64,000 bases of DNA, taken from the NCBI GenBank assembly GCA_964019695.1, contig CAXHUL010000211.1:27706-91705 (forward strand). The letters are read 5' to 3'. Both the position numbers and the translations under genes were made by a program. Within the stretch, counting starts at the first letter, position 1, and each line of letters opens with the position of its first letter. This stretch comes from Loripinus fragilis (Eukaryota > Mollusca > Bivalvia > Lucinida > Lucinidae). A model generated the notes under the pieces. The model made no database searches, had not been told where the DNA came from, and saw only the letters and a program-made list of their open reading frames with translations. Below are positions 1-12,578 of the stretch, piece by piece.

Positions 1-2712
1 GTGATTTAGGACTTTGTAGACTAGCATGTGGAACTTGTGTTGATGAATTATGTGATTTAGGACTTTGTAGACTAGCATGGGGAACTTGTGTTGATGAATT
101 ATGTGATTTAGGACTTTGTAGACTAGCATGTGGAACTTGTGTTGATGAATTATGTGATTTAGGACTTTGTAGACTAGCATGGGGAACTTGTTTTGATGAA
201 TTATGTGATTTAGGACTTTGTAGACTAGCATGGGGAACTTGTGTTGATGAATTATGTGATTTAGGACTTTGTAGACTAGCATGTGGAACTTGTGTTGATG
301 AATTATGTGATTTAGGACTTTGTAGACTAGCATGTGGAACTTGTGTTGATGAATTATGTGATTTAGGACTTTGTAGACTAGCATGGGGAATTTGTGTTGA
401 TGAATTATATGATTTAGGACTTTGTAGACTAGCATGGGGAACTTGTTTTGATGAATTATGTAATTTAGGACTTTGTAGACTAGCATGGGGAACTTGTTTT
501 GATGAATTAAGTGATTTAGGACTTTGTAGACTAGCATGTGGAACTTGTGTTGATGAATTATGTGATTTAGGACTTTGTAGACTAGCATGTGGAACTTGTG
601 TTGATGAATTATGTAATTTAGGACTTTGTAGACTAGCATGGGGAACTTGTGTTGATGAATTATGTGATTTAGGACTTTGTAGACTAGCATGTGGAACTTG
701 TGTTGATGAATTATGTGATTTAGGACTTTGTAGACTAGCATGGGGAACTTGTGTTGATGAATTATGTGATTTAGGACTTTGTAGACTAGCATGGGGAACT
801 TGTGTTGATGAATTATGTGATTTAGGACTTTGTAGACTAGCATGGGGAACTTGTGTTGATGAATTATGTGATTTAGGACTTTGTAGACTAGCATGGGGAA
901 CTTGTGCTGATGAATTATGTGATTTAGGACTTTGTAGACTGGCATGTGGAACTTGTGTTGATGAATTATGTGATTTAGGACTTTGTAGACTAGCATGTGG
1001 AACTTGTGTTGATGAATTATGTGATTTGGGACTTTGTAGACTAGCATGTGGAACTTGTGTTGATGAATTATGTGATTTAGGACTTTGTAGACTGGCATGT
1101 GGAACTTGTGTTGATGAATTATGTGATTTAGGACTTTGTAGACTAGCATGGGGAACTTGTTTTGATGAATTATGTGATTTAGGACTTTGTAGACTAGCAT
1201 GGGGAACTTGTGTTGATGAATTATGTGATTTAGGACTTTGTAGACTAGCATGTGGAACTTGTGTTGATGAATTATGTGATTTAGGACTTTGTAGACTAGC
1301 ATGTGGAACTTGTTTTGATGAATTATGTAATTTAGGACTTTGTAGACTAGCATGGGGAACTTGTGTTGATGAATTATGTGATTTAGGACTTTGTAGACTA
1401 GCATGGGGAACTTGTGTTGATGAATTATGTGATTTAGGACTTTGTAGACTAGCATGGGGAACTTGTGCTGATGAATTATGTGATTTCGGACTTTGTAGAC
1501 TAGCATGGGGAACTTGTGTTGATGAATTATGTGATTTAGGACTTTGTAGACTGGCATGTGGAACTTGTGTTGATGAATTATGTGATTTAGGACTTTGTAG
1601 ACTAGCATGGGGAACTTGTTTTGATGAATTATGTGATTTAGGACTTTGTAGACTAGCATGTGGAACTTGTGTTGATGAATTATGTGATTTAGGACTTTGT
1701 AGACTAGCATGTGGAACTTGTGTTGATGAATTATGTGATTTAGGACTTTGTAGACTAGCATGTGGAACTTGTGTTGATGAATTATGTGATTTAGGACTTT
1801 GTAGACTAGCATGTGGAACTTGTGTTGATGAATTATGTGATTTAGGACTTTGTAGACTAGCATGTGGAACTTGTGTTGATGAATTATGTGATTTAGGACT
1901 TTGTAGACTGGCATGTGGAACTTGTGTTGATGAATTATGTGATTTAGGACTTTGTAGACTAGCATGTGGAACTTGTGTTGATGAATTATGTGATTTAGGA
2001 CTTTGTAGACTGGCATGTGGAACTTGTGTTGATGAATTACGGATTTAGGACTTTGTAGACTAGCATGGGGAACTTATTTTGATGAATTATATGATTTAGG
2101 ACTTTGTAGACTAGCATGGGGAACTTGTTTTGATGAATTATGTGATTTAGGACTTTGTAGACTAGCATGGGGAACTTGTGTTGATGAATTATGTGATTTA
2201 GGACTTTGTAGACTAGCATGTGGAACTTGTTTTGATGAATTATGTAATTTAGGACTTTGTAGACTAGCATGGGGAATTTGTGTTGATGAATTATGTGATT
2301 TAGGACTTTGTAGACTAGCATGGGGAACTTGTTTTGATGAATTATGTGATTTAGGACTTTGTAGACTAGCATGGGGAACTTGTTTTGATGAATTATGTGA
2401 TTTAGGACTTTGTAGACTAGCATGGGGAATTTGTGTTGATGAATTATGTGATTTAGGACTTTGTAGACTAGCATGGGGAACTTGTGTTGATGAATTATGT
2501 GATTTAGGACTTTGTAGACTAGCATGTGGAACTTGTTTTGATGAATTATGTGATTTAGGACTTTGTAGACTAGCATGGGGAACTTGTGTTGATGAATTAT
2601 GTGATTTAGGACTTTGTAGACTAGCATGAGCAACATGATTTGATGAATTATGTAATTTTGAGCTTTGTAAACTACCATGTGGATCTTGTTTTGATGAATT
2701 ATGTGGTTTTGG
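1..2712. repeat. 51-bp minisatellite, about 53 tandem copies
   Basis: About 53 head-to-tail copies of a 51-bp unit, entering from the left edge and ending in two degenerate copies near 2630-2712. Copies differ mainly at two sites: CATGTGG versus CATGGGG, and TTGTGTTG versus TTGTTTTG. Because 51 is a multiple of three, every stop-free frame stays open and repeats every 17 codons on either strand. One minus-strand frame (2811 down to 2074) has an ATG outside the array and reads as 17-residue repeats containing an NSS sequon. It stops at a copy in which CAA became TAA. A neighbouring copy near 2040 lacks one base, which breaks all frames there. I see no splice sites or other support for coding, so I call it a minisatellite. 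Confidence 0.93.
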
Positions 2713-3120
2713 ACTGTTGTGTTCAGTCGAAGTGCTGTTGCGGGGATATTTGTCATCTTCAATGACTGCTCTATTATATGCCAGTTTTACTATAAAATTG
2801 ACAGTGAACAAAACAAGGCCTTCATCCTAACTTATAGATTTTAGTTGAATATCCATATTAAAATGCATATCTTCAGAAATAATATTACCACTTCTACAAT
2901 GAAAATTTATTAATGAAGTTTATCCCAGTAAAAAAGTAATGGTAGATTTAAACATATCTATATTTTCATAATGTCTATTATGGCCTGAACAGGTGGGGCT
3001 TTACTTATTTTGAACAGCTGATATTGATTGCTTTCCCTGAAACTGTTTTATCATAACAAAGAGTTCAGATCCTATTCTACAGCATCTAAAGGGGGTTTAC
3101 AGTGTTTGCTATGTAGCAGA
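2713..3120. other. Intergenic, nothing recognised
   Basis: AT-rich unique-looking sequence between the minisatellite and the first MITE. I see no coding potential, splice signals or repeats shared with the rest of the window. Confidence 0.5.
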
Positions 3121-3368
3121 TAACCCTTAATGCGCCAAGTGCAACGAAAGTCGTCTACTTTTCTCATCTGCTGAAATGTTCAAGTAGCCTCTTTTGCAAA
3201 CAGTGTGGACCCATATCAGACTGCTCCTATAAGAGCAGTCTGTTCTGGGTCCACACTGTTTGCTTCTTTGCTTAATTTGTCAGTAATGCTAGGCAATTAT
3301 TGCAACAGATGACTTCAGCAGACGACATTTTCAGATGCATTTTTTTCTTGGCGCTTTTTAAGGGTTAA
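3121..3368. mobile_element. MITE, family A (TIR TTAACCCTTAA-GCGC)
   Basis: A 248-bp element beginning TAACCCTTAATGCGCC and ending with its near-inverse GGCGC(T)nAAGGGTTA. The centre is a second palindrome in which a segment containing CAGACTGCTCCTATA is followed by its inverse and by GTCCACACTGTTTGC. Copies with the same ends occur at 30176-30416 and, truncated, at 24355-24462. No ORF. Size, terminal inversion and multiple copies fit a non-autonomous DNA transposon. Confidence 0.75.
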
Positions 3369-3394
3369 CACATCTCTCATTCGATAGTATCGAA

Positions 3395-3870
3395 AATGAG
3401 TGAATATGGCTAAGAAACATCACAATCACCAATCACAGGCCAACCTATGGCACCATGAGGAAGAGAAAAAATCAGAACACAGACAAACAAAGAAGCACAA
3501 ATCCCCCCATGAAATTTTTCTGAAAACTTTATCACCAGCTGGGACTAGATCAAAGACAGAAATTGTAAAAGAAGTTAGTATGTGCAAATTTTTAGCCACT
3601 TCAACTCACATTTCTAACACACCAAAATTTCCAGAAATTTATTTCTCAGGAGTACACCCTCATCCCTGTGGAAAATATTGACATGTGTATCAAAAAGCAT
3701 GTTAGTATGACCAGTAAATACCACAGTCACAGGCTACCCCCATCCCCAAGAGAAAGGGACACAAAACACCAACAGTCTCACAACAGCAAAAACATTAATT
3801 AATCAAAGCAACCAACTCTCTCTTCCTCAGCGAGTTGATTGCAAAACTAGAAAGGACAGTAAGCACTGCA
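3395..3870 (+). repeat. Dispersed ~190-bp repeat, two tandem copies
   Basis: Two diverged tandem copies of a sequence containing CACAATCACCAATCACAGG, GGCACCATGAGGAAGAG and, in the second copy, TTGCAAAACTAGAAAGGACA. The same pair occurs in inverse orientation at 62110-62475. The reading frame at 3400-3681 (93 residues, lysine and histidine rich at its start) lies within this repeat. The 62 kb copy gives a similar translation at its start (M-x-M-x-K-x-H-N-H), which reflects DNA homology rather than a demonstrated gene. Confidence 0.6.
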
Positions 3871-4160
3871 TTACAAACAAGGATTTTTTGGGGATGGAGA
3901 GGCAAAATAAAACTTGGTCAAGTATAGGCATATAATACGTCAAATTAAAAGCCACAATGGCACACACAGCATGTATTTTGTCACAGGTTCATATCAGGAA
4001 TAGTGAGACCCAGAGGTTGGAGTTTCAGGTAACCTGCTTTTGCATCAGTGTTGGCCACAAAAGAAGAATATTTGTAATGATATGTTGTCAACTGTGATCT
4101 TATCATATACTTATACATGCATTTGTGCTCTTTTATTTTTTAAACATTGACTTTGTTGTT

Positions 4161-4397
4161 TTAACCCATTACCTCATAGAGACGCCTTTTAAAGCTTTTG
4201 AAACAGAGCAGACTCAGATCAGGCTGCTCTTAAGAGCTGCCTGATCAGGGTATACTCTGTTTGCTTATAGATATGATCCTAAACTAGTGGAACTGACAAG
4301 TAATTTCTTTGTTCTATGTACAAACGTGAAAGTTAATTTATATAAGTATTCATAGTGGGTGGAGCTTAGCATGAATATTCATGAAGGAAAGGGTTAA
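4161..4397. mobile_element. MITE related to family A
   Basis: A 237-bp block starting TTAACCCATTACC and ending GAAAGGGTTAA. A central palindrome carries AGATCAGGCTGCTCTTAAGA followed by its inverse. The ends match family A only in the outer TTAACCC, so it is a related subfamily or a diverged copy. Confidence 0.5.
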
Positions 4398-4509
4398 GAG
4401 CCAGAACACCAACACTTATTACAGCAGATGTTGTTTTGTAAACATATTTGCTTTTTAGCTTGAAGTAAAATCAGGCCTTTAGTTAAGAGTGTGTACCAAA
4501 AATGATTTG

Positions 4510-4592
4510 TCTTATTTCTCAACCAAAACATATGTTGTGTGTATTAAATAAAATGTTCCAATGAGAAGGTTCTTTTCAGCACCCAAACATAT
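4510..4592. repeat. Short palindromic hairpin repeat, degenerate copy
   Basis: Contains AACCAAAACATATGTTGTG, then a decayed palindrome around TGTTCCAATGAGAAGGTTC and CAGCACCCAAACA. The better copy at 38950-39030 shares the same flank and shows the intact palindrome. Further copies lie at 28292-28355, 47305-47367 and 47400-47452. Confidence 0.5.
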
Positions 4593-4597
4593 GGAAA

Positions 4598-5117
4598 AAA
4601 AAATTAAAGGTAAGAAAATATTTACAATTTTGAGCACAAAAATTGTGTTTGATCTAAACCTAAGAAAACACTTTTTTTCAGTAATTGACAATATACTGTT
4701 CTTTTTCATTCAGATATTCCAAGAGAGATTCTAGTACTGTCAAGACAATCTAATTTAAGGAGAAAGAGAAAGCTTAAAGAGAGATGAAGACTGGTTTATG
4801 TCTAGTATTTGATTGTATATTCTAATTCATTAAAATGCTCAATCTGTTAAACCAGTTATTCTGTATCTTTAGGTTTAAAGGAAATATTAACTGTCACCCA
4901 AGAGTACCTTAAAAATCATGTTTTAACTCACCTGAGCCATAATGTGACTGGTCTTTGTCAGTTGTCTGTAATGCAATGTGCATAAATCTTTTCTTTAAAC
5001 GACATCTCCTCCTAAACCACAGACTGGCATCAGTCCACTAAATGTATATAATTACACTTATAATTATATTTAACTATGAAAAATATCATCTTATAAAAAT
5101 TATGTCCTCTCTGATAT
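4598..5117. other. Intergenic with a fragment of an AACTCCTCC-type repeat
   Basis: No gene seen. Positions 4925-5035 resemble the start of the longer dispersed repeat at 24952-25390 (CTCACCTGAGCC, then GACATCTCCTCCTAAACCAC). Confidence 0.4.
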
Positions 5118-5306
5118 AGTCAGGAAAAATATCAGAAAATATAACAAGTACAAGCATTTTGTGAAGAAAAGGGTTTGACACCTTCATCAGGGGTAATTTG
5201 GTATGCTGAATCCAAAAACCAATGTTGGCAAGTTGAGAAATGACGTCTTAATGATCTAATTTGCATATTTTCAAAATGGCTGCAAAAACATGGAATTTGA
5301 CATATA

Positions 5307-5995
5307 CTAGGCCAAAAAAGAAACGCTGCATATAAAGATTAAAAATATCGCGCGTTAAATGAGAGTTACAAAATTTCATCGCTATCTATGTTTCGCTAAT
5401 ATTCCTGCCACACATTATTCCCATTGTTTTATTGAGCTCTGTCAACCCAAACCAGTGTACTGGCTGTCTTTTAATTTTCAAGCTTTTCATGTGCACATTC
5501 ATTTTATTTAGCTTTACACATGCAATAACTACATAAATCAATAGTCCAATATCCAATTTGCATGAAAACATTTAAAAATTTAAAAATAAATATTACTGAT
5601 TGCTAATTTACGATACCAAAACGGACACATGTTGGACGCGAACAGGCGATAAGAATGTTACAAGCTAACGTGACGCCATCGGTGATAGCCCAAAAATTTC
5701 CACGCCATGCAAGGACGATTGAACGTCTTAGGAAACGTTTCTGACAATTTGGAACAATGTCAGACCGTGCGCATTCATGACGTCATCGTGTAATGACGCG
5801 ACGTCAAGATCGATAAAAACGTAGGTTTAAACTGCTGAATCAATTTCGTTCGGTGACAATGGTAGCTAGGACAACCCCAGGAACTCATAATCCAAGAATC
5901 AGCGCTCAAACTGTGACAAATCGTTTGCGAGCGATTTGTGAAAGATCCCCATATACAACGTATGTTTTATATGCGGCGTTTCTTTTTTGGCCTAG
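5307..5995 (+). mobile_element. Tc1/mariner-like remnant with TIRs, internally deleted
   Basis: Left terminus CTAGGCCAAAAAAGAAACGC is exactly inverted at the right end, and each side is flanked by TA, the usual Tc1/mariner target. The interior still translates in plus frames as a Tc1-type N-terminal region: AIRMLQANVTPSVIA and RTIERLRKRF match the helix-turn-helix part, and near 5880-5930 GTHNPRISAQTV followed by NRLRA matches the linker typical of the family. Several in-frame stops are present. The sequence passes directly from NRLRA into the right TIR, so the DDE catalytic domain is missing. It is a non-functional deletion derivative. Confidence 0.8.
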
Positions 5996-8480
5996 TATAT
6001 TACTGATATATTTTATTTTTTGACAATGTTTTCTTTTATATCCAAAATTATTAGTAATATGTCCTAAGATGGTTTTACTCTAAGAAACATGGTTTGGGCG
6101 GCAATTTACATAATTTTTTCAGGCTATTACCGTATTCATGGTAATTAATGTCCGTTTAGTCTATAAAATCATATATAAACTTGCCTTATTCAGTACCCTG
6201 CTTTTTAAATGTAAGTTTTATTCATACCACGATTTTGGACTGTTTAGCAGCTTTTCAAGTATTAAACAAAAAAGAAACTTTGATAATCAACAAATTGTTT
6301 TGCTTTTAAACAAACATTTCATAATGTCCATGCCCAAATATATGGTACATTTTGTATCTATAACAAGGAACAGAATTCATATTCCTTATTAACCTAGGGT
6401 CTAATTAGACCAACCTTGCACCATCAGGAAAACTTCAAATGTGTGTCAAATTGTTTTATGAGACCACCTAAATGGGCAAAAATTATTACCCTAAAGAATA
6501 AACCTATTTGAGCAATGTGAAATTGCATGGTTTCCATGGCAACGCATAATGCGCTTCTAAAGAATGGGATGTTCCTACAAAAGTACTCATATTTCAGCAG
6601 CTACTCATCCTAAACTTTAAAACTTGGTACCAACTAAATGTTTAGACATATGACTTTTATCCCATGTTCAGATATTTAAATTACCAAATTTGTATATTCA
6701 TGAATATTAATGAAACCATTAGAAATAAGAGAAAAATCGTAAATAATTTAAGGGGATGTACATGCAAAATTATCTACATCTCAGCTGCTTACTATCCTAT
6801 ACTAACAGCCTTGATACCAATTTATTTCTTACACATAGCGCTCGTTTTCTTAATGGTCCAATATGCAAATTATCTAAAAAAATGTATTCATTAAAGTTAA
6901 TTAAAATATCAGAAATGAGAAAAATGAGAGAACAATAAATAGAATGTACGTCGAAAATTTATCATATCTCAGCTGCTATTTATCCTAGAACTCATACTCA
7001 CTTTCTAAACGTGTTCCCAAATTAAAGTCCAGGAAAAGTTCTATTTTTGATACAAAAATTAGTTAATTTTAATATTAATGAGTAATGAGATACAATCTTT
7101 TTTGTTTTAACTGTTTCTTCAGTTTTCTATAGTTTTCATCAATATTCATGAATATGTTAGTTAAATGATTGTATATCTGACCATTGGAATAAAATACTAT
7201 GTCTCAGCATTAATTTGATACTAAGATTAATTGTTCAGAGCAATTTAAATATGAGATAGGAGTAGTTTTATAAGTAGACCCCTACTAATGTTTCTACGTT
7301 TTTTTATCATTTCTAATGTTTTCATTGACATTAATAAATTTAAAAGATTGGTTAATTTCACATAATGACTATTGAGTAAAGTAAAATGGCTTAGCTTTAA
7401 GTCAGTACCAAGTATGGTAGTCTAGGAATATTAGCAACTACGATATGAGTAATTTTGTAGGTATATCCCTTTAATTTTATAATTATTTTTCTCTCATTTC
7501 CTGCATAAACATTAATATTTAAGAGTATAATCAAAAAATGATTTGCATATCTAATCATGGCATTAAATGTGTTATGTCTTAGCAGTTATTTGGTACCTAG
7601 TTTGTTAGTCTAGAACAATTATCAGATGAGATACAGGTAATTTTGCAGATATACCCATTTTATATCTTTCACAATTTTTCTTAATGTTTTCATTAATATT
7701 CACAAATATGCAAATTAGATTTGTTTATCAGAATATTGTGTTAAAGTACTATAACTCAACTTTTATTTGATACCAATTTTGGAAGTCTAAAATAGTTAGC
7801 AGCTGACATATGGGTTATGTTGTTCGTACACCCCCTAAAATTTTCTAACATTTTTTCTCTTATTTCTAATGTTTTCATTAATATTCCTGAATATGCAAAT
7901 TAGATAATTTGTATACGGTGCTACTGGGTGAAAGTGTTATGTCTCAACTTTTAATTGGCAACAAGTTTGGTAGTCTAGAATAGTTTGCAGTTGACAATAA
8001 GGTAGTGCGGTACGTACCCCCTCCCTTATTTTTTCTACCACTTTTCTCTTAATTCTCATGTTTTTCATAAATTTTCATGATTATTCAAATTAGATCATTT
8101 GCATATCCAGCCATTGGGTAAACATACTTTGTCTAGGTCTTAATTTGGTACCCAGTTCGATAGTCTATGATAACTAGCAACTTACATATGGGTAATGTGT
8201 AAAGGTACATCCCCTTATTTTTTCTAAGATTTTCTTTTATTTCTATCTTTTTTCTATTAATACTCATAAATATGCATAAACAACAATTTGCATACCAGCA
8301 CATTGAATAAAAGAAATATATCTCGGCTTAAATGCAGTATCAAGTTCGGTAGTCTAGGGTAAGTTGGTGCTTAGATAGGAATAATTTTGTAGGTACACCC
8401 CTTTCTTTAGAATCTTAATATGGATTTTCACGTTATGAGGGGGGTAATTGTTCTAGGCAAGCCTCCCTGATCTATTTTTT

Positions 8481-8880
8481 TCTTTGCTATTAAGCGACCA
8501 TTTTGTTTTGCCATTAACTGAAAACTTGCTTGCTTTTCTTGAATTAGTGGAAGAGGGAAAAATCCACAAAAGAATGTGCGGCACACAAGTGTCGATCTCT
8601 AGTCTGCTTGCAAATGAAGGGGACATGCTCCTGACACAGCTACAGTGCCCAATGTGTTGCTATGGACACCATGCAATTTTATGTAATCCAAACAGGTTTA
8701 TTTTCAGAGACAATATCTTTTTGGTATTTAGTGGTCCCCCTGAATAATTTTGCATCCATTAGTAAAATTAACTTTGATTGCAAGGTAAGTCTAATAAGCC
8801 CCCACCCCTCCCCAGGTGTGTGTGGTGGGGGGGGGGGGGGGGGGGGGTAGTTATTCCAGGATATTACCTCAATTTTTAGT
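8481..8880. other. Insertion of unknown type with a poly-G tract
   Basis: This block interrupts the ~185-bp repeat array. It contains an 87-codon plus frame (8484-8747) with four closely spaced cysteines that matches nothing I recognise. It ends in GGTGT(GTGGT) followed by more than 20 G residues at about 8825-8848. The nature of the insertion is unclear. Confidence 0.35.
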
Positions 8881-9011
8881 TTCATTAATATCCATGAATA
8901 TGCAAATGAGATAATTTTACATATGGCTATTGGATGAAGGACTTGTCATATCGTATCACTCAGAAGATATAATCACATACAACAAGGACAGTGTGGGACA
9001 GAATTCAGTTT

Positions 9012-9596
9012 AAAGGGGTACGTGCATTAAGGGGCTATTTTGGCCCCCTCTGGAGCCAAAAAACTGAAAGCTGCTTTTCACCAATTTCATCTTGTTGGTT
9101 TATTAAAAGAATAGCCCAGGTGTAAAATTCTGGCATTTATTTTACTTTTACCAGTTGCTAAGGTAACCAAAATGGCCGACAAAATAGGCTTAAAATAGAG
9201 AAACTGCTATTTTAGGCCAAATTTGAGGCTTTTTGAGACCGATTTTTTAGGAATTAGATATCAGCACAAGCAAATACCAAAAAAACCTTTAATATATTGT
9301 GTGCCATGATAATTCTCATAATCTGTTAAAATATTTTTTTGGTATTTGCTTGTTCTCTATATTAACTCCTCTGTTACATGTCTCAAATTTGCTCTAAAAT
9401 GGTCATTTTCCTATTTTCAGCCTATTTTGGCGGCCATTTTTGATACCATATCAACTGTAAGAGTCGAATCAATGCCAGACTTTTACACTTTGGCTATTGT
9501 TCTAATAAACTAGTACAAAGAAACGTGTGAAGAGCAACTTTTATTTTTTGACCTCATAGGGGGGCAAAAATAGCCTCTTAATGCACGTACCCCTTT
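9012..9596. mobile_element. Long-palindrome (foldback) MITE inside the array
   Basis: A 585-bp near-palindrome with arms of roughly 280 bp. It begins AAAGGGGTACGTGCATTAA and ends with the reverse complement TTAATGCACGTACCCCTTT. Paired inner blocks include CCAAAATGGCCGAC against GCGGCCATTTTTG, and GGTATTTGC on both sides of a short centre near 9280-9350. It separates two pieces of the ~185-bp array, so it inserted after the array formed. No ORF. Confidence 0.8.
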
Positions 9597-10345
9597 GCCT
9601 TTTTTATAATTTTCCTTTATGTTCTGAAAGTTTTATAAATATTGATAAATATGCAAATTAGATAATTAATCTGCATATCAGACTACCCATCGGATGAAAG
9701 TACCATATCTAAGCCTTAATTTGCTAGCAAATTTAATAGTGCATGATGAGTTGCTGATGAGAAGGTGTAATTTTGTAGATACAGGTCCAAATCGCATTAA
9801 ACCCCTCCCCTAGCTGAAACTTACAAAATTTGTTTAAATTGCCACATTTTTCTGCAAACAGTAGTGGTATTATTGCGATGCATATTTTAAAGTTACCATT
9901 TTATTAAAATCATTCCTGACACATTTGGGCCAGATAATATGCACGCACCAACATGAAAAAAACCTTAACTTAGTCGGAAGCAAGATTATTTGCTCAAGTT
10001 GTCCCCCTGACTACCTCTTGATCACATTTTGAATTCTAATTGCATAAACTGATGTAAGTGAAGACACCCAGTCATGAGAAGATGTTTTTGGATTGATTTG
10101 TACCAGTTTGGCATCCTTAACTCGTTACTCTACAGATTTTTATTGATATTTCTTCAATTTGGTGGCCATCTTGGAAATATGCAAATTAGATAGTGAAGAC
10201 GCCATTTTTTAGCTTGCCAACATTGGTTTTTGGATTCAGCATATCAAAATACCCCTAACAGATATCTCAAAACCTTTTCTTCACAAAATGCCTGTACCTT
10301 CTTAAATAAGCGTCTTTTTCTGATATTTTTCCTGACTAATAGTCA

Positions 10346-11399
10346 AATTTATGATGGCCAAGCCAAGAACTACTCCCATGTAAAGTTAATAAATTGCTAT
10401 CTTAGACAGATTATCAGTTTTACTCAAAATTGACATTAGAGACAGGGGCCAGTCTACCTAAACCACTGTCCCAAATTTAAAATACCGTCCTACAAATGTT
10501 TCTGAAAAGACCATCAACCAAACTTTCCTAAATATTCCACTCCACTGTTTAATTTAGGTCTGTGTGCGTAGACAGTGTATTGTTTGAGTTGTTGTTGTTT
10601 AATTTAGGCCCGTGTGCGAAAAGCCTAATATTTGTCTACTCCTCATTTGGCACGTTCTAGAACCCTTTAAGACCTTAATAAGTGCGTTCATGCGTGGACG
10701 CTTGTGTGTGTGCCAAAATGAGGGTGAGTGTATGAGAGAGAGGGGGGGGGGGGCAATTCACGTGTTGTTGATTCATAGCATTTTTGTTGTTGCTTTTATT
10801 CTTTTCTTTTTTTTCTTTACTTTACGTACAGTATATGTATTCTGGATTCGTTACAAAATTGACATCATCAGCAGTAACGCGTAAAGATGTGTCGTCAGGA
10901 TGACGCAAGTCTTTGATCTTGAAATATGTTCTATTTGGAAAACCTTGTTGCAAGTTTCAAGCGAGAAAATGACCTTATGCAATAATGGTATTCTGATACA
11001 CTAATATCTGCTAGACCCTCAGGGTTAGTCATAGCCCTTGCCTTTCTGGTTTGGGTTTCAACACCACCCTGGTGTTCTTGCAGGTGGTAATGCATAGAAA
11101 ATCACGTTTGATCCCAATATTGAAGTCATTAAACAAACTGTAAAAAGAGATGAAATGCGAGGCTTGCCAAGCATTTTGTCACTTATTCGCGACAAGCTTG
11201 ATATATTTAATAATACAGGAGCACGACTGTTAGGTTCTATAATTGTATGACCCTAAAATTACTTTTAAATTGCGTTTAGAAATTGCATGGAACTAAGCTT
11301 TGATGTTGCCATATAATTATATGAGAAACCATTACGGACATCATTACATAGCGTTACCAAAATTTGTAAACCACTAGTGGAACATGTCATTATGTCACT
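10346..11399. other. Intergenic, nothing recognised
   Basis: No convincing gene. The only notable feature is a G run at about 10741-10753. A 90-codon frame across it (10612-10884) has no recognisable domain. Confidence 0.45.
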
Positions 11400-11515
11400 C
11401 CCATGATAAACACAAACGAACAAACAAATAAGTAATCAAACAAGCAATAGGGCTCAAACCAGGGACTACTTGGTCTGAACTTGAACATCCTACCACTGCG
11501 GCAATGGGTAAAGAA
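11400..11515 (-). mobile_element. tRNA-derived SINE (minus strand)
   Basis: Read on the minus strand, TGCCGCAGTGGTAGG near 11500 resembles a polymerase III A box and GGTTTGAGCCC near 11450 a B box, spaced as in a tRNA. They are followed by a CAAA/AACA-rich tail at 11400-11445. The tRNA fold is incomplete, so I treat it as a SINE head rather than a tRNA gene. Confidence 0.5.
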
Positions 11516-11619
11516 GGGATGTTACATGAGTTTAGTTCTTTTCATAAATGCAATTTGTTAATGGTAAGACAAGCATGCATATGTGAATGGCCATATTAGA
11601 TTATTCACAGCTCGCATAT

Positions 11620-12010
11620 ATATATATACAGAATAAGCCTCAGTCAAAAAACTCCTCACTGGCTATAGTCAGGGGCGATCGGGACTCCCGTGCGAATTTG
11701 ATGCCGATTTATGGTGACCTATACCAAATTAAACTTTAGGGGATAACTAATGAAAATCACCTGGTCACCCATCTGGGTTTTACGTCTGGACGTCATTATG
11801 ACGTCATCAAAATAACGTATATTGTATCAGTGCAATTTAAACGGTATGTCCACTGTAGTCTATGGCGATCAGGACTTTCTTGCATTTTGTCTGCCAATTT
11901 CGGTCGAAATGCACCAAATTTGATTTTAGGAGGTTAATAATTAAAATTAACATGTCGCCCATAGCGTTTTCGCATCAGAACAAAAAGATGACGTCATTGA
12001 AATGACGCCT
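11620..12010. repeat. Imperfect dimer of a ~210-bp repeat; inverted copy at 15940-16135
   Basis: Two consecutive units each contain GGCGATC(A/G)GGACT, a segment like TGCCGATTTATGGTGACC, CACCAAATTTGATTTTAGG, and GACGTCATtga-type motifs. The first unit recurs inverted at 15940-16135, which places inverted repeats 4.3 kb apart. Confidence 0.6.
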
Positions 12011-12578
12011 TATATGTAAATACCACATATATATGCTTTTTGTCCATTTCCAACGCATGGAAATATTCCTTTCATAAACTGGCAGCCTTATCATGACTGA
12101 ATACAAACTCTTTTAAATCGTAACATACAAAATTATTCAGATAGTGTGAAGTCAGTTCGAGGGTGGGACGTAAATGCCGTCACGATTTACGAATAAAAAG
12201 ACATATATATATCACGACCTCTGACCAATGACCTTTGGGTCTTTCTATTTCAAACGATTGATGCAGAATACGTATAATGAGCCAGTCTGGGTAGAACATA
12301 TGTGTATGTCAAAGCTTTTATAGATTTAAATTAATGCCCGAAAACCTTTTTTCTAGTACAACATATCAATATTGTAAAAAGAGTCACGCTCAAAAGCTTT
12401 TGGCCTATCTGTAGCTGCGTATCATACACTCAAAGAAAAGATAGTAGTAATAATCATTTGCATACACTATCAACCAAACTCATTATAGTCCGATTTTGAC
12501 CCCTGAAGGATCAAACGTTAGAAGAGTCTACTTAGTAGTAAGTTCATGATATGGAAATAAGGATAAACCCTCTAAAAA
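12011..12578. other. Intergenic, nothing recognised
   Basis: No gene, repeat or RNA signal that I can support. Confidence 0.4.

Larger units (their letters stand above)
5118..10345. repeat. Composite inverted array of ~185-bp repeats (possible foldback-type element)
   Basis: The two ends are inverted copies of about 165 bp. The left end (5118-5280) carries GTCAGGAAAAATATCAGAAA, TTTTGTGAAGAAAAGG and GCTGAATCCAAAAACCAATG. The right end (10165-10345) carries the reverse complements in reverse order. Inside, diverged units of about 185 bp, each with TTCATTAATATTCATGAATATGCAAATTAG and TTGGTACCAAGTTTGGTAGTCTA-like blocks, run in minus orientation at about 6560-7030 and plus orientation at about 7100-8480, with further plus units at 8880-9000 and 9597-9790. 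A Tc1-like remnant and a palindromic element are inserted in it. The arrangement resembles foldback transposons, whose long arms consist of tandem repeats. No transposase was found. Confidence 0.55.

Noticed and set aside
1026..2048. 340-codon plus-strand frame rich in Cys, Leu and Gly
   Set aside because: It is a direct translation of the 51-bp minisatellite, begins at a TTG and has no unique sequence.
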